NCBI RefSeq assembly: GCF_000085865.1
Contig: NC_013511.1
Location: forward strand, 206,516 to 270,515
From: Metamycoplasma hominis ATCC 23114
GTDB taxonomy: Bacteria; Bacillota_I; Bacilli_A; Mycoplasmatales; Metamycoplasmataceae
Direction of reading: 5' to 3'
DNA length: 64,000 bases
Below the pieces are notes generated by a model that was not told the origin of the DNA, searched no databases, and saw only the letters and a program-made list of their open reading frames with translations. The first letter of the stretch is position 1; each line of letters starts with the position of its first letter. The position numbers were made by a program, and so were the translations under genes. This document shows positions 40,005-49,732 of the stretch, piece after piece.

Positions 40005-41738
40005 ATGAAATCAAAGAAAATAAACTTATTAAAATTATTATTAACATCGTCAGTTGCAATTTCGTGTGCAATATTACCTGTTTCTTGTTCTTTATTATCT
40101 AATGATAATGATAAAAAAATAACAATAAAGAATTATGAATTTAATAATTTATCAAGTGAATACACAATTGAATCTAAAAAATTAAATTTATCATTTGTTA
40201 ATGATGGCAATGTTCCATATGTTAATTTACTACAAATGATAAATTCATTAGATGGATTTTTTGATAAAAACTATATAAATTTTTCGACAAATATTTTATT
40301 CTCTGAATTAAAAATTACAACTAAATTCGGATATATTTCATTTAACTGAAAAACAAATAAAATTACTATGCCAAACACTTATTATGAATATATAACAAAA
40401 AGCCCAGGAAAGACTAATTTCAACAAATATTTGAAATCCAAATCATATTATTCAAAAGATTTTAATAAAAATACAATTGTTATAGATTTAAAAAAATATA
40501 ATTTTGACATTTTATATCATAACGGTAATGTTTTGCTGCCATTAGCAATATTTAATTTGTTATTTTGCTCAACTAATTATTACAATTTGTATTTCAATGG
40601 TAACAAAATCTATGGGTGCGATTTTGACATAAAATCTAATGTGCAAGAAATTCCTCAAATTAGAAATGGCAAATTTCAAAACTCACTTATTCCCAATGAT
40701 ATAGTTGAAGCAAAATTTAACTTCACTGCTTTACTAATTGATTATTTTTACGGCCTTAAAGAAAATAATAATATTAATAGTTTTTATTCTACAATTTCAA
40801 ATGAACAAAAGCAAAGAATGCTTAGTCAAAATCCAGTTATTTCAACAAAGGAATATATAAAATATTTATACAATTTAAATGATTTACACACTTGAGTTTC
40901 AATGCCTTCATTTTATAATCGCAAGGATTCTAGCATTGCAAAAGATTTCTATGAATATACCACAAATAAAAGAGAAAGAATTTATCAATCTACAATAAAA
41001 TATTTAAAAAATAATAAATTAAATAATTGAGTAATTCAAACAAGCAAAGAAAACAGAGAATTATTCGAAAAATATGGTGTTAGATTCATTTCGAACAATA
41101 CCGCAGTAATTTCATTTAACTCATTTAAAACCTTTCAAAATTTAAATGATAATTCTACTAATAAAGGATTTAGTGAAGACACATATTTGGGGTTTGCTAA
41201 TGCTATGAAATTAATCAAGAAAAACCTAAGAAATATGAAAATAAAAAACATTATTGTAGATTTATCAACCAATGGTGGTGGCGATATGGGTGCTATGCAA
41301 AGGGGGTTGGGTTTTATCACAGATGAACCAATATTAAACAAAACATATAATCGTTTAAATGAAGAAATAAATATTAGATCTGTTGAAGTTGATACAGATG
41401 GCGATGGAAATTACAAAAATGATGCTTATTCTGAATACAATTGATATCTTTTAACTGGAGTAAACACTTTTAGTGCTGCAAATACCTTTACTTCAATTTT
41501 TAAAGAAATGAAATTAGGCAAGATAATAGGACAAAAAACAGGCGGCGGTGCAGCATCAATTTTACCTGTTGTGTTGCCGGATGGAACTTCAATAGTAATA
41601 AGTTCTAATAATTTATCTGTAACTATGAAAAATAATACAATTAAATCTATTGAAGGTGGAATAGAACCTGATATTTACTTAGAATACAAAGATTTTTATA
41701 ATGATCAAAAATTATTAGAAATAATAAAAAATAAATAA
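40005..41738 (+). CDS. S41-family peptidase-like lipoprotein
   Basis: The product has 577 residues with several TGA Trp codons. The signal peptide ends in LPVSC (Cys28), so the protein is predicted to be a membrane-anchored surface lipoprotein. The C-terminal third is the S41 (C-terminal processing/tail-specific protease) core: NIIVDLSTNGGGDMGAM (about 420-436), then TGVNTFSAANTFTSIF (about 484-499) containing the Ser of the catalytic site, then GQKTGGGAASILPVVLPDG (about 507-525). Family members usually use a Ser-Lys or Ser-Glu-Lys arrangement; I cannot assign the Lys with certainty. The N-terminal 380 residues are mycoplasma-specific. Likely roles are trimming surface proteins or host proteins. 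Confidence 0.8.
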
Positions 41739-41803
41739 ATCAATACTTATCATCATTTTTATGTAAATTGAAATTCATATTGTTCAATGTTTAAAAATAT
41801 TCA

Positions 41804-41847
41804 ACAAAAACAAGATAAGAGTTTTTAAACAATTATCTTGTTTTTGT
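41804..41847 (+). terminator. Terminator of the S41-like lipoprotein gene
   Basis: A 15-bp perfect stem (41804-41818 with 41833-41847) has a 14-base loop. The right arm itself ends in TTGTTTTTGT. It lies 65 bp behind the stop codon. Confidence 0.75.
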
Positions 41848-42123
41848 ATGAGAATATACAACAAAAAAATAACTAAAATAGAAATGTATATTTCACAGTA
41901 AATAAATTTTTCAAATTAATCAACCTTGTTGAATTTAAAACATCAAACCTGCCTAAAACATTGAGTCAATTACCAAACTTTAATTTTTTCTAATTTCTTA
42001 AAAAATCAAAAATGGAATTTTTAACAGGCTATTGCAATTTCAAAATGCTTTTTAGGTACAACGCATTTTTAGTAATATAAAAATGAATTTCATTAATATA
42101 AACAATTAGATAATAATTAAAAT
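41848..42123. other. Intergenic stretch without a recognisable gene
   Basis: About 276 bp of AT-rich sequence between two terminators. No frame longer than a few dozen codons with an RBS is visible on either strand. A possible hairpin, AAAATGC with GCATTTTT and a 13-base loop (about 42040-42067), might be a further terminator or the end of a small RNA. Nothing else stands out. Confidence 0.5.
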
Positions 42124-42167
42124 AAAAAACCTTTCATAATAATTTTATCTATTAAGAAAGGTTTTTT
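42124..42167 (-). terminator. Terminator of the giant lipoprotein gene
   Basis: AAAAAACCTTTC pairs perfectly (12 bp) with GAAAGGTTTTTT around a 20-base loop. On the minus strand the T-run follows the stem. It lies 41 bp beyond the stop of the minus-strand gene. Confidence 0.75.
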
Positions 42168-42207
42168 ATAATTACTAATTTTTAATAATTAATGTTAGCA
42201 ATAATTT

Positions 42208-45200
42208 TTATTTAGCACTTTTTTTAGCATTATTTATTGCTTTAAAAACTTTTGGCAGTTGAGACATTAAAACATTTTTTAAATCTTTACTATAAATATT
42301 TGTGATTAGTTGCTTAAATATCAATATTATTCCTTTAAATTCATTAAAAATAATTTCATATTCTTGTTTTGTTATTTTCTTTAAATCTGCCATATCATTT
42401 AATTTCTTTTTTAAATCATTGCCGGATGGATCAGAATATTTTGGCTCTATAAATTTTTCTAGATCAAATAATATAGATCATCCTCCACCAAATATCAATA
42501 CCATCTTTCCTCCACCTTTTTTATCATATTGTGGTTGTGGTTGTTTTGGATCTTGATTGTGGAATAAATAATCAAATTTAAGATTGCAAAAGTAATCTAA
42601 AATATATTCTAAATGTTCTATTAACATGCTTTTTAATTCATTATATTTGCTATCATTTGTTTTTAAAAATTCATGTTTTTCTTTAAAGCTATTCAATATT
42701 GGAGTTAAATATTCAATAAAAACATTAGTTCCATTTTTAAATTCTTTGAACATTTTTATAGCTCAGGCTCCAACTGTTTTTGATAAAACTCAGTCTCGTG
42801 TCAAATTTTTTAAACCTTTAGAAACCTTATCGTCAATGCCTAATTCTAATAATACATTTAACATTTCATCATTGGTGTTAATAATTAAATTAATTAAAAT
42901 GTTGTAAAGCTTTTTAATAGATTCTTTATTAGAATTAAATTGACCAAATACATTAATTGCTTTATTTGCTAGTTCAAATAACGTTTTTTGTATTTCTTCG
43001 TTAAACTTTTTATATTGTTCAATTATTGTTTTAATTACGTTTGGATGAGCGGGTTGTTTTTTTGCGTTTTTTCTTGCTTCATTAATCTTTTTTTCAATAT
43101 TTGTTTCAATATTTAATTTAACATTTTCTAGATATTTTTTAAATTCCTTTGATTCTTTTACATCCGATTCTAAATTTTTAGTTATTTCGCTTATATCCTT
43201 AGCAAATCCATCAAATTCAAATGTTCTTGATTTAGTAGATTCTATTGGATTTTTACTATATTCATTCAATAAACTTTTCTTCGTTTTTAACTTAATTTTA
43301 TAAGTTAATTTTCCTAATGTTTTATCATATTCAACTGCTTCTATTTCACAGATATCTGCAAAATCATTATCTTTTAGATTAAATTTATAATCATTAATTG
43401 TAATATCTTTAACATCAATAGATTGCTTTTCAAAATCATTATTTTTAGTGAATTCCATTGTAAGTTTATCCAATAAATCGTCAAGCCTTTTTGGTTCATT
43501 TTTTAATTCTTGTTTTATTTTTTCAATGCTTGCTTTGACATTGAAACCTGATTTAGTAAAAGTTTTTATTTCACTATAATCATCTAATTTGAATGTTATT
43601 TGTATATTTATAGCATCTTCTTTTTCGCTTGCCAATAGTTTATAATCCTTTTGAATTTTATAATCATCAATGATAAACGATTTTTCTGCGCTACCAAAAT
43701 CAATTTTTTCTCTAAAAAAGAAATTGTAGCCTTTTTCTATTGATTCATCTATTGTCATTGATTTTGCTAATTCTTTTTTGTTGTCATCTTTAAAATCAAA
43801 ATTAAACTTATTTGCAAAATTTATTAAATTTCGTTTATTCATAATATTAGCAATAGAAATTTCACCCGAGAATTTTTTAGAAAGTTTAGCATTTGCTGAT
43901 TTTATCTTTAAAATAAATTCATATTTTACAGTAGTATTTGCTCATTTTTTTAGCGACACAATAGCGTTTGTGCTTTCTTGATTCAATTCGATAATTGAGT
44001 TTTGATTTAGAAAATCAGAAATACCTAACAACTTAGCAATTTCTTGTTTATTATTAACAATTTTATTATTAAAATCCGCTTCAGTATAAACGCCATCAGT
44101 TACATAAGTTGATTCTTTTGAAATGCTTAAGTTATTAATTAAATTAAATGTGTAATTTTCATCGCTTAAGAAATTGAATGTAACTGTCTTTTTGTTTGAT
44201 TCTTTTGTTCCGTGTTTAAATGTTTTATTCAATAACGAAAAGGTTATTTCTAATTTTCCATTGGCATTGGCCTTGATTTTTGAAATATTTAATTCCAAGC
44301 CTGCTAGTTCATTACTTTTTTGCTTGTTTAATTCAAAGTCATTTTTTGAAATCATTGAAGATTTTTTAGATGTTAAATATTCATTATTTTTTAAAGATAT
44401 AATATTTTCTTGTTCAACTAATGTATCCAATCTTTTTTGTTCAATATTGATTTCATTTTGCTTTTTAGTTAAGAAATTCGTAATTTTTTTTGAAATTCTT
44501 GATTCAGAAACAATAAAGGTTTTAAATTTTTCTTCTTTAACTTTTATTGTTCAGCTTACTGACAAAATTCCTTGATCATCATCTGCGATAATTGATGGAT
44601 TTCCTTCAATAATATATTTTGAATCGCTTATATTTAGATGAATTTCTTTACCTTCAACATTTGAAGGCAATATATTTGACTTATCATTTTCTTTATCAAA
44701 AACTACATTTGCTTCTATCTTATCATCGCTAATTAATTTATTCAACTCTTGCTTACAAGCTTTTAAGTATTGTTCTTTTGTATAAAAACCTGTCAATGTT
44801 ATAGTTTGTTCATCTGATTTTAAATCTTTATATTGCTTTTCGTTTGTTTTAACAACAAATTTAATTTTTAAGTTTCCTTTATCATCATTTGATTCGCTTA
44901 TTTCTAAAATTTCAATATAAAAATCATTACTAATTTTTGTTTCAAAATCGTTTATTTGAACATCAGAAGCAAATGTTTTGGCAATGTTTTTTGAAGAAAT
45001 TAATATTAACGTTGTTGTTTCTTTGGCAACTTTATTTAAAGATTCTATTTTTTCGTTTTTATCCATTGTTTTAGTTTTATAACCACTTAATTCAACTTCA
45101 ATAAGTTTGCTTGATTCACAATATTCATTAATTTGTTTGTTTAATTGTTTGATTGCTAATCTTATACTTAATTTTCCACTTTCATCGTTTGGAATTAATT

Positions 45201-46926
45201 GCTTTACAACAACTTCAATATTCTTAAAATGATTATTTGGCTTTAAAATTTCAATATTTAAATCTGATTGTTTGATTGAAGATGCAAATCTTTTAATAGC
45301 AGTTTCAGGTTTCTTATCGCTTACTTTAATATTTAAATTTCCTATTTGGTCATTTAAATAAGCAATTGTTTCATTTCTTTGGTTATTAATAAATTGTGCA
45401 TTTGTTAAAAAATCTGTCAATTTTACTGTTTTAATTTCTGTTTTTAAATCGCTGAATTTTGGATTAGTACTTTTTAAATAAAAACTAATTAACAATGTTC
45501 CTTCTTCGTCATTGGCTTGCATTTTTTCAATAACTAACATTGCTCCATCAATATTTTTTTTATTGAAATCAATATTTTTGATTTCTGAAGGTTTTTTGTT
45601 ATGCTTTTCAGGTGCCAAAAATTCGTTCAAATCAATTGAATTAACTAAATTAGAAAGTTTCTTTGATGTTTCTTGTCTTTCTATGTTGAGTAATGTATTA
45701 AATCCCTCAAATTTTTTAGTAACAATATTTGATTTTAGATTCTTTTTATTGTCATTGTATCAATAGCTAATAGTTAATTCACCTTTTTGATCGTCGTAAC
45801 TAAATTTTTTTTGCAATTCATATTCATTATTTAGATTATCGAATTTGAAATTGCTTAAATTTTGAATATATTGAGATGGCAATATTGTATTTATATTTTT
45901 TTCATTTATTGATAAATTAACTTTATCAACCGCGATATTAAGATTTTTTAAAAATGATTTAAAGCCCGTAATTTTGGTTGTATAAACCTTTGATTTAATT
46001 CAATATGAGGCGCCAGTTTTCTTATCAATATATTGTTTTTCAAAATAATAATTTAATTTAACTTCCCCATTTATATCATCAAAAATTAATTCACCATTGC
46101 TTCTTAAATAAGCTGAATTTAGTTTTTTAGACGTTTCAAAATCACTTCAATTCAATGTTGAAGCATATGTTTCTGATTTATTAATTTGTTTCTTTAATTT
46201 TAAAGATATCTCATTTCCTAACTTATTTAAAGTGTTAGCTTCTTTTTGCATATTAGCTATATTATTCAATGAATTAAAACCATAAAACGTTTTTGAAATA
46301 ATTTTTGATTTTATATCTTTGTCTTTTTGTACATAATAATATTTAACTTCTATTTTGCCTTGTTCATCATTTGCAATATATTCAGTTTTTAATTCATATT
46401 GGGAATCGATGTTTTTAAATGAAAAATTGCTTTGCAATTTAATATATTGCGAAGGCAAAAAGTCTTTTTTATTAAATTCATTTATTTCTAGATTAACTTG
46501 TTCAATTGACGAATTTAATGGAGCGACCAACGCTTTAAATCCTGTATATTTTTGAGAAAATGTATTTGATTTTATTAACAGCGGTTGTCTTGTTTTGGAA
46601 TCGATTATTGATTTTGTAAAATAATAATTTATAATAACATTTCCGTTTACATCATCTGCAATAATATTAGAGATTTCAAACGATATTTCTTTATCAAGAT
46701 TATTGACATAAAAATTTGATAAATTAATTTCACTTGGAAGTATCTTATCCTGTTTAATAGAAAGTTTCAAATTTGGTTTAATATTTCTTGTTTGTTCTTT
46801 TAATTTCGTTGTTTCAGTTTCTTTATCTTGCGTCTTGTTGCAGGCTGATGAAATGACTCCTGATACAAGTAAAATTGCAGTAGCACTTAAAATGGAAATG
46901 CTTTTGATTTTTGTATTCTTTTTCAT
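42208..46926 (-). CDS. Giant repeat lipoprotein (Lipoprotein_17-type repeats)
   Basis: One continuous 1572-residue frame with TGA as Trp. Six long sub-frames on this strand share the same phase, and I see no TAA or TAG between them. The signal peptide ends in SSAC (Cys29), so it is a surface lipoprotein. From about residue 60 to 1220 it is built of roughly twelve repeats of about 100 residues. Each contains a strand motif such as IIADDVNGNVIINYYF, IANDEQGKIEVKYYY, MQANDEEGTLLISFYL or SNDDKGNLKIKF; the motif recurs about every 300 bp in the DNA. This matches the variable-surface Lipoprotein_17 repeat. The last 350 residues are a helical domain ending in LPKVFKAI, reminiscent of the neighbour's LPKVLEIL. 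It likely acts as an adhesin or antigenic surface coat. Confidence 0.85.
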
Positions 46927-46970
46927 ATCTATTTTTAATATTTCTTTCTTTTTTAATTAGATAAAAAAAA

Positions 46971-46995
46971 CATAAATGGAAGACTCCCATTTATG
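46971..46995 (-). terminator. Terminator of the 47.0-48.0 kb lipoprotein gene
   Basis: CATAAATGG pairs with CCATTTATG around a 7-base loop. On the minus strand it is followed by TTTTTTTTATCT. The short remaining gap to 46926 carries the RBS of the giant lipoprotein. Confidence 0.75.
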
Positions 46996-47008
46996 CTAAA
47001 AGTAAAAA

Positions 47009-48013
47009 TTATTTTAAGATTTCTAACACTTTTGGTAAATCTCTCAATGATTGTTCAAATAAGTTAATTGAGTTTTTTAGACCATCATTTAAAACGTTGT
47101 AAATTGGTCTAATTACATCTTTTACTTTTTTAATATCTTCATCAGACATTTTTACAGATTTTAATACTGCAACTGCTTCTGCCTTAGCATCAGATAATAA
47201 TTTAATTAATTTTTCAAATGTTTTTACATATCCTTCTTCAGCCAATTTGCTAAAATCAAATTCTTTTAATTTCTTAGCGGTTGTTTCAAATAAATTATCT
47301 TTTCCAGCAAATTTATCGTCAACAGCTTTAATTAAATCGTTTAATTGGGCTATTGCTTTTGTTGATTCGTTTGTTTTTAGTGTTTCAAAAATTGCTTTTG
47401 CATATTTAGAAATATTTTTTCCAAATGCAGCCAAGAAATCTGCCAACCCGTTTTCTTTTTTAATTAAATTAGAAATTCTTTCTTTTGTTAAATATTTTTT
47501 AATTGTCATTAATCCATCAGAAACTTTTGTTTTATTTGTGTTGTATTCTTTTAATGTTGACAAAATAATATCATCTAAAATTTCATTTAATTTAGAAATT
47601 GCTTCATTATATGTTTTTGTAATATTTGGCAATTCTTTTTCAGAAACTGCAGCTTTAATTTCTTTATTTTCAATAATTGGCTTTAAAATGGCTTCAGATT
47701 TAGTTTTTAATTCTTCACGATATTTCTTTAATTCACTTTCAAAATTTGCTTTAACTGTAGCATCTGCAATACCTTCAGTTGCTTTTTGAAGTTCGCTTTT
47801 TTCTTCTGGTTTAACTTCAGGTGTTGTTCCTGGTTTTTCACCTTCAGGTTTCTTTTCGGGTGTTGTTCCTGGTTTTTCACCTTCAGGATTCTTTGGATCT
47901 TCTGGTTTAACTTCTGGTTTAGTTTTTACGCAACCTGCAGCAACCAATGGAGTTGAGGCTAATAATGGAAGTGCTACCCCCATAGTTAATAAAATTTTTT
48001 TGGATTTTTTCAT
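47009..48013 (-). CDS. Surface lipoprotein with proline-rich repeat, variable-antigen type
   Basis: The product has 334 residues. The signal peptide ends PLVAAGC (Cys28), nearly identical in form to the lipoprotein at 3.3 kb. Residues 29-75 are a proline-, glutamate- and lysine-rich spacer with two copies of a 13-residue unit containing PEGEKPGTTPE, encoded by a 39-bp tandem repeat. The remainder is helical, acidic and without Cys or Trp, ending in LRDLPKVLEILK. The layout (lipobox, short repetitive spacer, helical body) resembles phase- and size-variable mycoplasma antigens such as Vaa or Vsp proteins. AAAGGAAA lies before ATG 48013, and a 17-bp A/T homopolymer lies about 100 bp upstream. 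Confidence 0.85.
   Translation of the reverse strand: MKKSKKILLTMGVALPLLASTPLVAAGCVKTKPEVKPEDPKNPEGEKPGTTPEKKPEGEKPGTTPEVKPEEKSELQKATEGIADATVKANFESELKKYREELKTKSEAILKPIIENKEIKAAVSEKELPNITKTYNEAISKLNEILDDIILSTLKEYNTNKTKVSDGLMTIKKYLTKERISNLIKKENGLADFLAAFGKNISKYAKAIFETLKTNESTKAIAQLNDLIKAVDDKFAGKDNLFETTAKKLKEFDFSKLAEEGYVKTFEKLIKLLSDAKAEAVAVLKSVKMSDEDIKKVKDVIRPIYNVLNDGLKNSINLFEQSLRDLPKVLEILK
47820..47887 (-). repeat. 39-bp tandem repeat within the lipoprotein gene
   Basis: An identical 29-bp core occurs at 47820-47848 and 47859-47887, one 39-bp period (13 codons) apart. It encodes the PEGEKPGTTPE unit. A change in copy number would keep the reading frame. Confidence 0.85.
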
Positions 48014-48074
48014 TTTATAATTTCCTTTCTATATAAAAATAAAATATATTAACTTCATATAATTTACCATATGG

Positions 48075-48090
48075 ATTGTTTAAGAACAAT
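48075..48090. promoter_or_regulatory. Small palindrome upstream of the lipoprotein gene
   Basis: ATTGTT and AACAAT flank a 4-base spacer, between the poly-A tract and the lipoprotein start, about 65-75 bp before the ATG at 48013. The size suits a dimeric operator, but no regulator is known. Confidence 0.3.
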
Positions 48091-48109
48091 TTAATAAATT
48101 GGATTTCTG

Positions 48110-48126
48110 AAAAAAAAAAAAAAAAA
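48110..48126. repeat. Homopolymer of 17 A (17 T on the lipoprotein strand)
   Basis: An unbroken run of 17 A on the plus strand, in the 359-bp gap between the lipoprotein gene (minus) and rpmG (plus), 97-113 bp upstream of the lipoprotein ATG. It is the longest homopolymer I noticed in the window. The rest of the gap (48127-48372) is AT-rich and holds the rpmG promoter. Confidence 0.9.
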
Positions 48127-48308
48127 TGAACCAAAAAGTAATTTTTTATTGGTTAATTATTAAATTACTTTTTAATTTAAGATACTTTTTATAAGCAGGA
48201 AAAAATTTTATTATTTTTAAATTTAATGAATAGCTATGCTTTAAAGATTTGTAATATTTAAAATATTAAAAAATGTCTATATAAAAATTAATTTTTTTTA
48301 ATTTAACT

Positions 48309-48314
48309 TATAAT
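48309..48314 (+). promoter_or_regulatory. Possible -10 box of rpmG
   Basis: TATAAT lies 58 bp before the rpmG ATG, leaving room for a leader that carries the ATAGGAGG Shine-Dalgarno sequence. Confidence 0.4.
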
Positions 48315-48372
48315 TTATATTAATTATTTATATATAAATATTTTAAAACACTATATTTTATAGGAGGACACT

Positions 48373-48525
48373 ATGCCAAGAGAAGGTTTAACCTTAAGAT
48401 GTGAAAAATGTAAAATGGAAAATTACATTACAAAAAAGAACAAAAAATTACATCCAGACAAAATGGAAGTACAAAAATACTGCTCAAAATGTAATGCACA
48501 TACAACACACAAAGAAAAGAAATAA
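48373..48525 (+). CDS. rpmG: 50S ribosomal protein L33
   Basis: The product has 50 residues with TAGGAGG about 6 bp before ATG 48373. It contains the zinc-binding pairs CEKC (11-14) and CSKC (36-39), making this the zinc-containing (C+) form of L33. [19 protein letters not shown] and the [14 protein letters not shown] ending are standard. It sits at the ribosomal E-site side of the large subunit. Many Firmicutes carry a second, zinc-free copy; none is in this window. The next gene follows after 46 bp. Confidence 0.96.
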   Translation: MPREGLTLRCEKCKMENYITKKNKKLHPDKMEVQKYCSKCNAHTTHKEKK

Positions 48526-48571
48526 ATTTCTTTATTAGCATTAAAGCTATTAATATAAATAAGGATTTAAC

Positions 48572-49618
48572 ATGATTAGAGAAAAATTAAACAAAATTTT
48601 AAAAGATAACGAAATTGATGCGATTATTTCAGAAGCTCCTCAAACTCGTTTGTGATATGCCGGAGTTCAAACAAGCGATGGATTTCTTGTTATTGAAAAG
48701 GAAAAGGCATATTTATTTGTTGATGGAAGATATATTGAATATGTAACCAAGAATTCAAAAAATGTAGAAGTTGTATTATTAAAAGGCACTTCATTTAAAG
48801 ATTTTTTGGCTAAAAAGAAATATGCAACTGTTGGTGTTGAAAAGGACTATTTAATACTTGAAACATTTGAAAATTTAAAATCAATGTTGCCAAAATCTAA
48901 ATTTGTGTTAGTAAATGGACAAGAATTTAGAATACTAAAAGATGAAGAAGAATATAGCAATGTTCAAGAAGCATGTAACATTTCTCTTCAATCTTTTGAA
49001 CAAATAAAAACCGTTCTAACTGAAGGAATTACAGAATTAGAAGTTTCAAATAAATTAGGCTACTTAATGCGTTTATTTGGAGCTGAAAAAGAATCATTTG
49101 AAACAATTGTAGCTTTTGGTACAAATGCTGCTGAACCTCACCACCATCCAACAGATCGTAAACTTGCTGATGGTGATATTGTTAAGATAGACTTTGGTGC
49201 TCAATATCAAGGTTGAGCAAGTGATATCACTAGAACATTTTTCTTTGGAAAACCAAAGAATCCAAAACTTGTTGAAATCCTAGATATTGTTAAAGAAGCT
49301 CAAAAATTAGGAAGAGAAGCCGTAAAACCAGGTATTGCTACAATAGAAATTGACAAAATTTGTAGAGATTATATTGAAAGCAAAGGATATGGTCAATACT
49401 TCACACACTCAACAGGACATGGAGTTGGAATCGATGTTCATGAACTACCTGGAGTAGGAAGAAACCGTGGAGATGCAATATTAGAAGAAGGTATGATTAT
49501 TACTGTTGAACCTGGTATATATATTGAAAACGAAGGTGGCGCTAGAATAGAAGACACTATTTTGGTTACAAAAGACGGCTCAAAAGTATTAAGCAGACCC
49601 GAAGATTATGAAAAATAA
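48572..49618 (+). CDS. pepP: M24-family metallopeptidase, Xaa-Pro aminopeptidase type
   Basis: The product has 348 residues with AAGGA about 7 bp before ATG 48572 and TGA Trp codons. The N-terminal creatinase-like domain (about 1-120) precedes the pita-bread M24 domain. The five metal ligands are visible: Asp in KIDFGAQY and Asp in SDITRTFF, His in GHGVGIDVHE, Glu in TVEPGIYI and Glu in RIEDTILV. HHHPTDRKL (about 190-198) is the usual HxxP-type substrate segment. The enzyme removes N-terminal residues before proline in peptides, useful for an organism that lives on imported peptides. A strong terminator follows. Confidence 0.92.
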
Positions 49619-49633
49619 TTAAACAAAAAAATT

Positions 49634-49656
49634 AACAGCTGGAAAATCCAGCTGTT
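49634..49656 (+). terminator. Terminator of the aminopeptidase gene
   Basis: AACAGCTGGA pairs perfectly with TCCAGCTGTT around an AAA loop and is followed by a run of T that merges into the TTTTCGCT element. Confidence 0.88.
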
Positions 49657-49676
49657 TTTTTCGCTATATTTTCTTT
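49656..49676 (+). promoter_or_regulatory. TTTTCGCT element upstream of dprA
   Basis: TTTTCGCTATATTTTC starts at 49658, 75 bp before the dprA ATG, in the same orientation as at ruvA and comEA. Its first bases double as the T-tail of the preceding terminator. The CCC that ends the comEA and ruvA copies is not kept. Confidence 0.45.
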
Positions 49677-49732
49677 ATATTTAAATATTTCTAATTATCA
49701 ATGATAAAGTTAAATCAAGGAGAATAAATTAT

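Noticed and set aside
42208..46926. Reading the giant lipoprotein region as six small genes or a decayed cluster
   Set aside because: All six sub-frames share one phase and are joined by TGA codons only, so they form one gene under translation table 4.
47247..47789. A 180-codon open frame on the plus strand opposite the 47.0-48.0 kb lipoprotein
   Set aside because: It is the antisense of a helical, Lys/Glu-rich protein, which creates open Phe/Ser/Leu frames. It has no RBS or family match.
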